Below, piece by piece: positions 24,482-32,324 of a stretch of 42,257 nt of DNA. A model generated the notes under the pieces. The model saw nothing but the letters and a program-made list of their open reading frames with translations, was not told where the DNA came from and made no database searches. Position numbers and translations under genes: made by a program. Origin of the DNA: Streptomyces sp. TRM49041 (GTDB lineage Bacteria > Actinomycetota > Actinomycetes > Streptomycetales > Streptomycetaceae); assembly GCF_008271805.1 (NCBI RefSeq), contig NZ_VSRY01000164.1, forward strand, positions 3,366-45,622, given 5' to 3'. Position 1 is the first letter of the stretch; each line of letters starts with the position of its first letter.

Positions 24482-25739
24482 CCCCGGCGAGGCCGGGGGG
24501 CGGGGCCCCTGCGTCATCGTCGACCCCTACTCCTCGGGCGCGCTCTTCGCGGACGCGCTGGCGCGGCACGGCGTCCCCGTCGTGGCGGTGGTCACCGGCC
24601 CCCGGCCCCCGGACGCGTACGCCTCCTCCTACCGGCCGGAGGACTTCCCCGACATCGTCGTGTACGACGGGGATCTCGACGCCGTCGTCCGGCGGTTGCG
24701 GGAACTGTCGCCGCGGTGCGTCATCGCCGGCTGCGAGTCCGGTGTGGAGCTCGCCGAGCGGCTCGCGCCGCGCGTGGTGCCCGAGCGGTGCAACGTGCCG
24801 GAACTGGCCGGCGCCCGACGGGACAAGAGCGACATGGTGGACGCGGTGGCGGCGGCCGGCCTGCCGGTCATCCCGCAGATCTGCACGGCCGACGCCGAGG
24901 ACGTGGCGGCCTGGCTGGAGCGGGAGGGCCTCACCGGGGCGGACCTGGTCATCAAGCCGCCGAAGAGCGCCAGCACGGACGGCGTGGTCAAGCTTCCGGG
25001 CGGCGAGGACTGGCGGGCGGTCTTCCACCGCCAGATCGGCCGGGTCAACCAGTTCGGCGAGGTCGACGACCGGCTCGTCGTACAGAAGTTCGTCACGGGG
25101 ACCGAGTACGTGGTGGACACTTTCAGCCACGACGGGAAGCACTCCCTGGTCGATGTGTGCGCCTACGGCAAGGTCGACAACGGCCCCCACATGGCCGTGT
25201 ACGACACGATGCGGTGGCTGCCCCCGGACGCCCCGGCGCTCCCCGGCCTGACGGAGTACGTCTTCGGTGTCCTGGACGCCGTGGGCGTCCGCTTCGGCTC
25301 GGCCCATGTCGAGGTGATGGGCACGCCGGACGGGCCCCTGCTCATCGAGCTGGGCGCCCGCCCCCACGGCGGCGGCCAGCCCCGCTTCAACCGCAACGCC
25401 ACCGGCGACAGCCAGATCGACCGGACGGTGCGCTGGCTGACCGGCGGTGAACTGCCGCAGAGCTATGAGCTGCTCACCCACCAGATGTGCGTCTTCCACA
25501 TCGCCCGCCGCTCCGGGACGGTCCGCGACACGGCGGTCCTCGACGGGATACGCGCCCTTCCCAGCCACCACTTCTCGGTCCAGAACCTGTCCGACGGCGA
25601 CCATGTGCCGGTCACCAAGGACCTGGTCGACAGCCTCAACTTCGGGTTCGCGATCCTCGCCCATCCCGACGGGGACCAGCTCCGGCGGGACTACGAGGCC
25701 ATCCGCGCGTGGGAACGGCGACTGGTCATCGGGGGGTAG
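24468..25739 (+). CDS. second ATP-grasp ligase
   Basis: A 423-aa ATP-grasp protein of a different subgroup from the first one in the operon. The N-terminal lobe has CVIVDPYSSGALFADALARH. The ATP lobe has RRDKSDMVDAVAAAGLPVIP, DLVIKPPKSASTDGVVKL and RLVVQKFVTGTEYVVDTFSH, and the metal site HVEVMGTPDGPLLIELGARP with Glu residues. The closing segment GGGQPRFNRNATGDSQIDRT is typical of BtrJ-like or amino-acid ligase ATP-grasps. The ATG start has GGGAG 6 bases upstream and overlaps the hydrolase stop. Two different ligases suggest that the N-nitroso building block is joined to one or two further amino or carboxy compounds. Confidence 0.85.
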   Translation: MTSADPGEAGGRGPCVIVDPYSSGALFADALARHGVPVVAVVTGPRPPDAYASSYRPEDFPDIVVYDGDLDAVVRRLRELSPRCVIAGCESGVELAERLAPRVVPERCNVPELAGARRDKSDMVDAVAAAGLPVIPQICTADAEDVAAWLEREGLTGADLVIKPPKSASTDGVVKLPGGEDWRAVFHRQIGRVNQFGEVDDRLVVQKFVTGTEYVVDTFSHDGKHSLVDVCAYGKVDNGPHMAVYDTMRWLPPDAPALPGLTEYVFGVLDAVGVRFGSAHVEVMGTPDGPLLIELGARPHGGGQPRFNRNATGDSQIDRTVRWLTGGELPQSYELLTHQMCVFHIARRSGTVRDTAVLDGIRALPSHHFSVQNLSDGDHVPVTKDLVDSLNFGFAILAHPDGDQLRRDYEAIRAWERRLVIGG

Positions 25740-26458
25740 CGATCAGCGTATTCGCGTTCCTGACCAGCTCCCTGGTGGTGATCATGGCGCCGGGTCCCGA
25801 TCTGGCGCTGATCACCCGCCTGGTGCTGAACCACTCCCTGCGGGTGGCCGCCGCCGGGGCGGTCGGGATGATCCTGGCGGGGGCGGGCCAGGCCGCACTG
25901 GGCGCGGCCGGGCTGGCCGCGCTCCTCGCCGCCCGGCCGGGCCTCTTCACGGCGTTCCGCTGGGCCGGCGCGGCCGTCCTGTTCGTTTGGGCCTGTCTCG
26001 CACTGCGGGCGGCCCTGCGGCCGGCCACCGCGGACGGAGGAGACGGAGGCGGCACGGCGTCGTCGGCGGAAGCGGCGGGGGAGCGGGGCGGGGAACCGGC
26101 CGGGGTGCGGGGCGGAGAACCGGCCGGGGTGCGGGCCGCGGTGCGGGCCGGGGCCCGGTCCCCGGTGCGGTCGGCGTTCGTACAGGGGCTGTTGTGCACC
26201 GGCTCCAACCCGAAGGTCGGCATGTTCCTGATGGCCTTCCTCCCCCAGTTCGTGCCCCCTGGAGTGGACCCCGCGGCGGGGGTCGCGGCCCTGGCCGCCT
26301 GCTATCTGGCCATGGGACTGCTCTGGCTCCTGATCTGGATGAGGCTGGTGCACCGACTCGCCCGGTATATGCACTCCGCGCGGATGACCCGTATCACCCA
26401 TGGGCTCACGGCCGCCGTCTTCGGAGTGTTCGCGTTCCGCCTGGCCCTCGGCGGATGA
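25709..26458 (+). CDS. LysE/RhtB-type amino-acid exporter (start uncertain)
   Basis: A 249-aa membrane protein of the LysE superfamily. The diagnostic N-terminal motif is SSLVVIMAPGPDLALITRLV. LCTGSNPKVGMFLMAFLPQF lies after the central loop, and six hydrophobic segments are visible. Family members export amino acids or derivatives, which suits a metabolite made from arginine. No ATG or GTG lies exactly where the family usually starts. GTG at 25709, used here, overlaps the previous gene by 31 bases. The central cytoplasmic loop holds two copies of a 24-bp repeat (26085-26132) encoding RGGEPAGV units. Its 3' end overlaps the convergent SARP gene by about 50 bases. Confidence 0.8.
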   Translation: MGTATGHRGVAISVFAFLTSSLVVIMAPGPDLALITRLVLNHSLRVAAAGAVGMILAGAGQAALGAAGLAALLAARPGLFTAFRWAGAAVLFVWACLALRAALRPATADGGDGGGTASSAEAAGERGGEPAGVRGGEPAGVRAAVRAGARSPVRSAFVQGLLCTGSNPKVGMFLMAFLPQFVPPGVDPAAGVAALAACYLAMGLLWLLIWMRLVHRLARYMHSARMTRITHGLTAAVFGVFAFRLALGG

Positions 26459-28721
26459 CCTCTGCTCCTCCGCCGCAGCTCTGCCCGCCTCCGATCGTCT
26501 GGAGATGTTCCGTGTCGTCGTCCTTCGCCAGCGCCGCCGCGTAGCGGAGCAGGGGGTCGGGAACGGTGAACCGCCCGGGCGCGGACTCCAGGAGCAGACT
26601 CGCGTCGACCAGGCGACGCAGCTCGCGCATCGCTTCCGGCGGCGCCGTCCCCGCCAGGTCCGCCACGGTGTACGCGCTGATGTTCCTTCCCTCCATCCTT
26701 CCGAGAAGGCGGAAGTAGCGGCGTGTGGGACCCGGCAACGCCGCATAGGAGAGCGCGAAGGACGCCTGGACCGAGGCGAACAGGTCGTCGCCGTCGGCCC
26801 GCGGTTCCCGGAAGAGGCCCGTGCCCTGGAGCTCCACGCAGTACTGGGTGACGCTGATACGGGGATACTCCGCGAGACGCGCCGCGACGATCCGGATCGC
26901 CAGCGGCAGCCCTCCGCAGTGCCTGCCCAGCGCCATGGCGGCGAGCGGCTCGGCCTCGATCCGGCGCTGCCCCAGCAACCGGGCGAGCAGGGCGAGCGCC
27001 TCGTCCTGGCCGAGCACGTCGAGGCCGACCCGCAGTACCCCTTCCCTGGCGACCAGCCCGGACAGGGTGTTGCGGCTGGTGATGAGCACGGCGCATCCGG
27101 AGTCCCCGGGAAGCAGCGGACGTATCTGGCTCTCCTCGCGCGCGTTGTCGAGCACGATCAGGACGCGTCTGCCGGACAGCCGGGTGCGGTACAGGTTCGC
27201 GGCCTCGTCCGGGTTGTCCGGTATCTGGCCGTGCGGGACGCCGAGAGCGCGCAGGAAGGAGGCGAGGGCCTCCCAGGCGCGGAGCGGGCGCCGGAGGGCG
27301 TGGCCGTGCAGATCCACATACAGCTGCCCGTCCGGGAAGCGGCCCCGCACCCGGTGTGCCCAGTGCAGGGCCAGCGCCGTCTTGCCCACGCCGGGAAGAC
27401 CCGTGATCAGCGCGGCGGGGACCTGGCCTCCGCGCTCGCCGGGGGCCAGGAGCAGTCGGTCCAACCGCTCCAGCTCCGCGGTGCGGCCCACGTAGTCCGT
27501 GGGTTCGGCCGGCATCTGCGACGGTCTGGCCGCGGGCGACGGCACGACCCTGGCCGACGGCTCCACGAGGGCGGCCTGCTCCGTGGTGGCGGCCCGCCCC
27601 GTGGTGCCTGCCCGCTCCATGAAGGCGGGCCGCTCCACGGGGATCGCCTGAGGGCCGGCCGCCTTGGGCCGCGTCGACTGCCCCTGCCTGGGCCAGGGCA
27701 GCTCCTGGTGCAGGACCCGCAGATGGGCGCGGCGCAACTCCTCACCCGGTTGGATGCCCAGCTCCCGGTCGAGTCTGCGGGTCACCTCCGCGAACACCTT
27801 CAGCGCCCGCGACTGCTCGCCGCAGCTCGCCAGCGCCAGCATGAGCCGCGCCTGAAGCCCCTCGTGCAGCGGCTCCTCCCCGGTGGCGGTGTGCAGCGCC
27901 TGGACCACCTGCTCGGGCTGCCGCAGCCGCATGGCGAGATCCGCGTAGAGCAGCAGGCTCTCGACGCGCTGCCTGGCGGCGGCCGTGGCCGCCGGATGCT
28001 GCGTCAGCAGGGGTACGTCGGCGAGGAGCGGGCCACGCCAGCAACGGCACGCGAGCCCGGCCAACTCGTGCGCGGCCGCCGTGTCCCCGGCGTAGTGTGC
28101 CTGCCGTGCCCTGGCGGACAGGTCCTGGAAGCGGGTCAGGTCGAGTTGGTCGCGGTCGATGGACAGCATGTATCCGGTGTGGGTGCGTGCCAGGTGCGAG
28201 GAGGCGGTCGCGGCCCCCTGCCCGGAGCCGGGGGGCTGCAGGAGCCTGCGGACCTGGCTGACGTATGTGTGGATCAGGTTCTGGTACGACCGGGGCGGCT
28301 CCTCCGGCCACAGCGTACGAGTGATCTCACCGAGGCCGGCCGGCTCCGGGTGGTGCAGCGCCAGCAGCGCCAGCAGCCGCCGCACCTTGGGAGCGCGGAC
28401 CTCCCTGCCGACCCCGCCGTACTCGACGGACAACGTGCCGAGAACGCCGATGTGGAGCCTCGCGTCAAATGGACGGGCGGCCGGCTTCCGCTGCGGCACC
28501 GCTAACTCACGGGCCTCGTCGACATCGAGCCCCAGAAGGTCGGCCAGACGCCGTACGGTCCGGGTCTGAGGTCGTCGTACCCGGCCGTTCTCCAGGTCGC
28601 GCAGGACGCGCACGCTCACCCCGGACTTCTCCGCCAGCTGCCGTTGGGTCAGCCCCGCGCGGCCCCTGAACGAGCGCAGTCGCTCCCCGAACGACCGTGC
28701 TTCACCCTGCTTGAGCATCAT
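26406..28721 (-). CDS. XRE-SARP-NB-ARC transcriptional activator, TTA-containing
   Basis: A 771-aa regulator with, in order: a Cro/C1-type HTH (about 10-65; LTQRQLAEKSGVSVRVLRDL), an OmpR-like winged helix (about 85-170; VLGTLSVEYGGVGREVRAPK, YVSQVRRLLQ), a bacterial transcriptional activator domain (about 180-320; DQLDLTRFQDLSARA, LHEGLQARLMLALASCGEQS), and an NB-ARC ATPase (from about 410) with P-loop GLPGVGKTAL and LIVLDNARE. The BTAD-NB-ARC layout resembles AfsR. It is convergent with the last biosynthetic gene and is the likely pathway activator. A TTA codon (28503-28505 on the plus strand, in an AREL-AVP context) implies bldA control. The start is ATG-ATG after GGGGG; a longer frame to 28757 is less likely. 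Confidence 0.88.
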   Translation of the reverse strand: MMLKQGEARSFGERLRSFRGRAGLTQRQLAEKSGVSVRVLRDLENGRVRRPQTRTVRRLADLLGLDVDEARELAVPQRKPAARPFDARLHIGVLGTLSVEYGGVGREVRAPKVRRLLALLALHHPEPAGLGEITRTLWPEEPPRSYQNLIHTYVSQVRRLLQPPGSGQGAATASSHLARTHTGYMLSIDRDQLDLTRFQDLSARARQAHYAGDTAAAHELAGLACRCWRGPLLADVPLLTQHPAATAAARQRVESLLLYADLAMRLRQPEQVVQALHTATGEEPLHEGLQARLMLALASCGEQSRALKVFAEVTRRLDRELGIQPGEELRRAHLRVLHQELPWPRQGQSTRPKAAGPQAIPVERPAFMERAGTTGRAATTEQAALVEPSARVVPSPAARPSQMPAEPTDYVGRTAELERLDRLLLAPGERGGQVPAALITGLPGVGKTALALHWAHRVRGRFPDGQLYVDLHGHALRRPLRAWEALASFLRALGVPHGQIPDNPDEAANLYRTRLSGRRVLIVLDNAREESQIRPLLPGDSGCAVLITSRNTLSGLVAREGVLRVGLDVLGQDEALALLARLLGQRRIEAEPLAAMALGRHCGGLPLAIRIVAARLAEYPRISVTQYCVELQGTGLFREPRADGDDLFASVQASFALSYAALPGPTRRYFRLLGRMEGRNISAYTVADLAGTAPPEAMRELRRLVDASLLLESAPGRFTVPDPLLRYAAALAKDDDTEHLQTIGGGQSCGGGAEVIRRGPGGTRTLRRRRP

Positions 28722-28757
28722 CCCCCTGTCCCCCCTGGTCGCCGTGCCATAAGTCAC

Positions 28758-29230
28758 TTGATGATGCTTTTCGTGCGACGTTCAGCGGAAGGAGCGAGGC
28801 GACAGTGATTGAAGTCCGCCCCACAGCCAGTGTGCGTCAAAAGGCGGGAAAGCAGAGGAGCAACGCTCTTTTCTCGCCGCGGCCGTGGCCGCGGTCGTGC
28901 CCGTTCCGCCGGGAGGCGGTGCGGTTCTCCTGTTGTCGGCTACCGGCTACCGGCTACCGGCTGTCCGCTCGCCGCGCGCACCGCGCCGCCCGCTGACCGC
29001 GGCGGGGTTCCGGGAGGTCGAGGTGACCCGTACGACGTGGATCGTGCGCGGTCGGGAAACAATTCGGTGCGGATGTCGCCACCGCCGCCACACCGCCCTG
29101 ACCTGGTGTTCTGCGGGGCGGGGGTCTTCCGCGGACCGGCTGCGGACCGGCCGTGGACGGGTCTCGGCGTGCGTGCGGGGCGGATATGTAAATGATCTTC
29201 GCTTGGATGGCGTAAGGTTGTGTTCACCGA
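28758..29230. other. intergenic region, no convincing gene
   Basis: Short frames on both strands here are Arg/Pro-rich with no ribosome binding sites, and I do not accept them as genes. The region holds four tandem heptamers CGGCTAC (28937-28964, the last imperfect). The final part before the tRNA is relatively AT-rich (gatatgtaaatgatcttcgc) and probably contains the tRNA promoter. Confidence 0.5.
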
Positions 29231-29304
29231 CGCGGGGTGGAGCAGCTCGGTAGCTCGCTGGGCTCATAACCCAGAGGTCGCAGGTTCAAATCCTGTCCCC
29301 GCTA
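29231..29304 (+). tRNA. initiator tRNA-Met (CAT)
   Basis: A 74-nt cloverleaf. The acceptor strands are CGCGGGG and CCCCGCT, the first pair is unpaired (C1 opposite T72) and the discriminator is A. The D-arm has AGCAGCTCGGTAGCT. The anticodon stem is TGGGC/GCCCA-like with loop CTCATAA (anticodon CAT) and the three G-C pairs typical of initiators. The T-loop is TTCAAAT. CCA is not encoded. Confidence 0.95.
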
Positions 29305-29310
29305 CTGAAG

Positions 29311-29345
29311 ACGAAGGCCCGGTGCGCTGAGCACCGGGCCTTCGT
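29311..29345 (+). terminator. intrinsic terminator of the initiator tRNA gene
   Basis: Perfect 15-bp stem ACGAAGGCCCGGTGC / GCACCGGGCCTTCGT with loop GCTGA, starting 6 bases after the tRNA. Confidence 0.85.
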
Positions 29346-29346
29346 C

Positions 29347-30573
29347 GTGTGCGCGCCCGCTTCGCCCGGTCGGCCGAGACGGGTCGCCGGGCCGCGCCGC
29401 TCCCGGCAGCCTGGGACGGTGGGGCAGCGAGCTGAGTACGGCGACGACGACGGCGGTGCCCGGGGCGGTGCCGAGCACGGCGGCGTCGCCCGCCGGGTCG
29501 TGCGGGGCCTGCCCGCACTGCTGCTCGTCGGCGGTGTCGCGTACGACCTGGCGACGCCGCCGCCGTTCACCGCCGTACCGTTCTTCGTCGCCGCGCCGCT
29601 CATCGCCGCGCCCCTCTACACGTTCCGCGCCACCTTCGTCCTGGGGGTCTTCGCGGTCCTCGCGGTGATCGCCCCGCATCTCGTCGAGACGCCGCTCGGC
29701 ACCGTCTCGGCCATGACCGAACTGTTCACGGTGGTCACCGTCGGCGGGCTCGCACTGCTGATCAACCGGCTCGTACGGCGTAGCGGTGAGCGGCTGGCGT
29801 CGGCCCGGGTGATCGCGGAGACCGCGCAGCGGGCGGTGCTGCCGGTGCCCGCCGAACGGGTCGGCGGGCTGCTGGTGGCGGCGCGTTACGAGGCGGCGCA
29901 GGCCGACGCGTTCATCGGCGGCGACCTGTTCGCCGTGCAGGACACCCCGCACGGCGTCCGCCTGATCGTCGGGGACGTGCGCGGCAAGGGCATGGGCGCG
30001 GTGGAGGCGGCGGCGATCGTGCTGGGTGCGTTCCGGGAGGCGGCCGAGCAGGAGAGCTCGCTGGAGGCGGTCGTGCAACGGCTGGAGCGGGCGCTGGCGC
30101 GGGAGGGCACGCGGCGGGACGGGCTGGACGCGGTAGAGGGCTTCACGACGGCGGTCCTCGCCGAGATCCCGCGCGGCAACGGGACGGTACGGGTGGTGAA
30201 CCGTGGGCATCCCGAGCCGCTCGTGCTGGACGCCGACGGGGGCGTCGGGGCGCTGGAGCCGCCCGAGCCCGCACTGCCGATCGGCATGGGCGAGCTGGGG
30301 ACGTGGCCGGACCGAGCGTACGAGGTGCCGTACCCGGCCGGGGCGACGCTGCTGTTCTACACGGACGGGCTCACCGAGGCGCGTGACGCGCACGGGACCT
30401 TCTACGACCCGGCCGCGTGGCTGGCCGGGCGGAGCTTCCCCGGCCCCGGCGCTCTGCTGGACGCCCTGGTCGACGACGTGCGGCGGCACACGGGTGGCGG
30501 GGCGACCGACGACATGGCGCTGCTGGCGGTCAGCCGGCCGTCCGCTTCCTCGGCCACCGACCACGCTGTGTGA
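29347..30573 (+). CDS. membrane PP2C (SpoIIE-type) serine/threonine phosphatase (start uncertain)
   Basis: The frame encodes a membrane region of three to four helices (GLPALLLVGGVAYDLATPPP, FFVAAPLIAAPL, VLGVFAVLAVIAPHL, TELFTVVTVGGLALLINRLV), then a PP2C domain at about 180-400. Metal-binding motifs are FIGGDLFAV, LIVGDVRGKGMGA, LLFYTDGLTEARD and GGATDDMALLAV. Such phosphatases act on anti-anti-sigma factors in Streptomyces partner-switching. The first 50 residues are Arg/Gly-rich and unlike the rest. GTG at 29499 (residues VRGLPALLL) or at 29419 may be the real start, and none has a good ribosome binding site. The frame begins directly after the tRNA terminator. Confidence 0.8.
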   Translation: MCAPASPGRPRRVAGPRRSRQPGTVGQRAEYGDDDGGARGGAEHGGVARRVVRGLPALLLVGGVAYDLATPPPFTAVPFFVAAPLIAAPLYTFRATFVLGVFAVLAVIAPHLVETPLGTVSAMTELFTVVTVGGLALLINRLVRRSGERLASARVIAETAQRAVLPVPAERVGGLLVAARYEAAQADAFIGGDLFAVQDTPHGVRLIVGDVRGKGMGAVEAAAIVLGAFREAAEQESSLEAVVQRLERALAREGTRRDGLDAVEGFTTAVLAEIPRGNGTVRVVNRGHPEPLVLDADGGVGALEPPEPALPIGMGELGTWPDRAYEVPYPAGATLLFYTDGLTEARDAHGTFYDPAAWLAGRSFPGPGALLDALVDDVRRHTGGGATDDMALLAVSRPSASSATDHAV

Positions 30574-30789
30574 GCGCAGGAGAGCCCTCCGCATAACATT
30601 TGACATACAGTCAGAAACTGTGAGCAGGGAGTGGGGCGCTGATGTGGCGTCAATTAGTCAATGAATGTCCGGCTATGGCGCACTTGGTCTGCACCTGGTT
30701 GGGCGATGAATCAAGAGAACAGCTTGGAATACCGCCCCGGTGTCTATTAACGTTCGATAACGCAGCGCGGTCGTATCAGTCGTCGCAGA

Positions 30790-30920
30790 GGCGGCACCGT
30801 GCGCATGCGCCGAATCCCGCAAGGGAACCGGGGAACCACCGCATTTGGGGTGAATCGGGCCTTTATCCGGCCCGTAGGAGACCTTCCTGCTCCGAACCCG
30901 TCAGCTAACCCGGTAGGCGG
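30790..30920 (+). ncRNA. ydaO-yuaA type c-di-AMP riboswitch
   Basis: Conserved blocks of this riboswitch appear in order: CGAATCCCGCAAGGGAACCG with GGGGAACCACC, then TTTGGGGTGAATCGGGCC, then CCGAACCCGTCAGCTAACCC followed by GGTAGGCGG. It lies directly upstream of an M23 peptidase gene, the classic target in Streptomyces, where c-di-AMP binding turns expression off. The 5' limit is approximate. Confidence 0.88.
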
Positions 30921-30946
30921 TGAAGGAAGGAAAGGAGAGCGCCCCC

Positions 30947-32068
30947 GTGGCGTCCAACAGGCCTGCCCCCGAAGCCCCCTTCGGCCCGTACGAAACGCTC
31001 GGCCACCTCACTGCTTCGGGACTTGACGACGCCGCAGCGCCCGCGGCCACCGCTGAGTGGAACCCCACCGAGGAGTCCGTCCGCCCCGTGCGCGGCCGGC
31101 ACCGTGTCGTCAAGCAGCGCGGCGGGCTCGCCCGCAGCTCCACCGTCCTCGGTGTCGGCGTCATCGCCGCCGTCGGCGCGGGCGGCATGGCCACGGCCCA
31201 GGACAAGCCGCGGATCGCCATATCGCTCCCGGACGTCGACCTTCCGGACGTCTCCTCCCTCCCCGGCGTCGGCAGCCTGGTATCCGACGACGCCGACGAG
31301 GCGGGCGCCGATTCGGAGCAGGACGGCGCCGGCTCCAACAACCCCGGCCCGCTCACCGCCGCGCTGTCCCTGGCCACCACGGACGACGGCGCCGGCGCGC
31401 AGAGCGCGGACACCGAGGCCGACGCGGGCGAGGCCCTGCGCACCCGCATCCTCCAGCAGGTCGAGCAGCAGCAGGCATCCGCCGAGGCCGAGGCCCAGGC
31501 GGCCGCCGAGAAGGCCGCCGCCGAGAAGGCCGCCGCGGACGCGGCCGCCCAGCAGGCCGCCGCCGAGAAGGCGGCCGCCGACGCCAAGGCCGCCGAGGAG
31601 GAGCGCAAGCGCGCCGAGGCGGAGGCCGCGGCCAAGGCCGAGGCCGAGCGCCTGGCCAAGCTCGCCGCGAGCTACGCCCTGCCGACCTCCTCGTACACGA
31701 TCACCTCGACCTACGGTCAGGCCGGCTCCATGTGGTCCTCCGGCTACCACACGGGCCTCGACCTCGCCGCGCCCACCGGCACCCCGGTCAACGCCGTCCA
31801 CGGCGGCACCATCAAGTCGGCCGGCTGGTCCGGGTCGTACGGCTACCGCATCGTCCTGGAGCTCGAGGACGGCACCGAGATCTGGTACTGCCACCTCTCG
31901 TCCATGACCGTCAGCGCCGGGCAGACCGTCGGCACCGGCGACACCATCGGCCGCGTCGGCGCCACCGGCAACGTCACCGGGCCCCACCTGCACCTCGAGG
32001 TGCACACGGCCGACGGCGGCGGCATCGACCCGCTGGCCTGGCTGCGCGGCAAGGGCCTCACCGTCTGA
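30947..32068 (+). CDS. M23 peptidoglycan endopeptidase with coiled coil
   Basis: A 373-aa cell-wall hydrolase. After about 60 polar residues comes a single hydrophobic segment (VLGVGVIAAVGAGGMATAQD) that acts as signal or anchor. An Asp/Ala-rich linker and a long Ala/Glu/Lys coiled coil (about 165-240) follow. The M23/LytM domain spans about 245-373, with zinc ligands in YHTGLD (His268, Asp272) and HLHLEVH (His347, His349). It cuts peptide cross-links during growth, germination or sporulation. GTG at 30947 is preceded by AAAGGAGAG, and the GTG at 30920 lies inside the riboswitch end. The c-di-AMP riboswitch in the leader is the likely control. Confidence 0.9.
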   Translation: MASNRPAPEAPFGPYETLGHLTASGLDDAAAPAATAEWNPTEESVRPVRGRHRVVKQRGGLARSSTVLGVGVIAAVGAGGMATAQDKPRIAISLPDVDLPDVSSLPGVGSLVSDDADEAGADSEQDGAGSNNPGPLTAALSLATTDDGAGAQSADTEADAGEALRTRILQQVEQQQASAEAEAQAAAEKAAAEKAAADAAAQQAAAEKAAADAKAAEEERKRAEAEAAAKAEAERLAKLAASYALPTSSYTITSTYGQAGSMWSSGYHTGLDLAAPTGTPVNAVHGGTIKSAGWSGSYGYRIVLELEDGTEIWYCHLSSMTVSAGQTVGTGDTIGRVGATGNVTGPHLHLEVHTADGGGIDPLAWLRGKGLTV

Positions 32069-32102
32069 CGCCGGGACCTCCCCGGCACCGGTTCATCCGA
32101 CC

Positions 32103-32145
32103 CCGGCAGCCCCGGCGGCACACCCCCCGACGCCAGGGCTGCCGG
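32103..32145. terminator. inverted repeat between convergent genes, terminator-like
   Basis: CCGGCAGCCC and GGGCTGCCGG form a 10-bp stem followed by TCTTT on the plus strand. The loop is 23 bases, longer than usual. It lies after the M23 gene. The rest of the gap up to 32324 holds GC-rich low-complexity DNA with no gene. Confidence 0.45.
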
Positions 32146-32324
32146 TCTTTCGCGCGCGGTGACGTCCGCGTGCCGACCCGCCGGAACCGGCCAGGCAGGA
32201 ACCGGCTCCGCCGGCTCCGCCGCACCGGCGTCCCTCGCCGGGCCGGCGTCCCCGGCCGTCCTTCCCCCCTCGTACGGCCCCCCGCGGCGCCCCCCCCGCG
32301 CAGCGCCCCCCCCGTACGGCTCCT

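Noticed and set aside
28805..29267. Several 60-128 aa frames between the SARP gene and tRNA-Met
   Set aside because: Arg/Pro-rich, overlapping on both strands, no ribosome binding sites; typical random frames in GC-rich DNA.
30642..30908. 88-aa plus-strand frame before the M23 gene
   Set aside because: It overlaps the c-di-AMP riboswitch, has no natural protein character and lacks G/C third-position bias.
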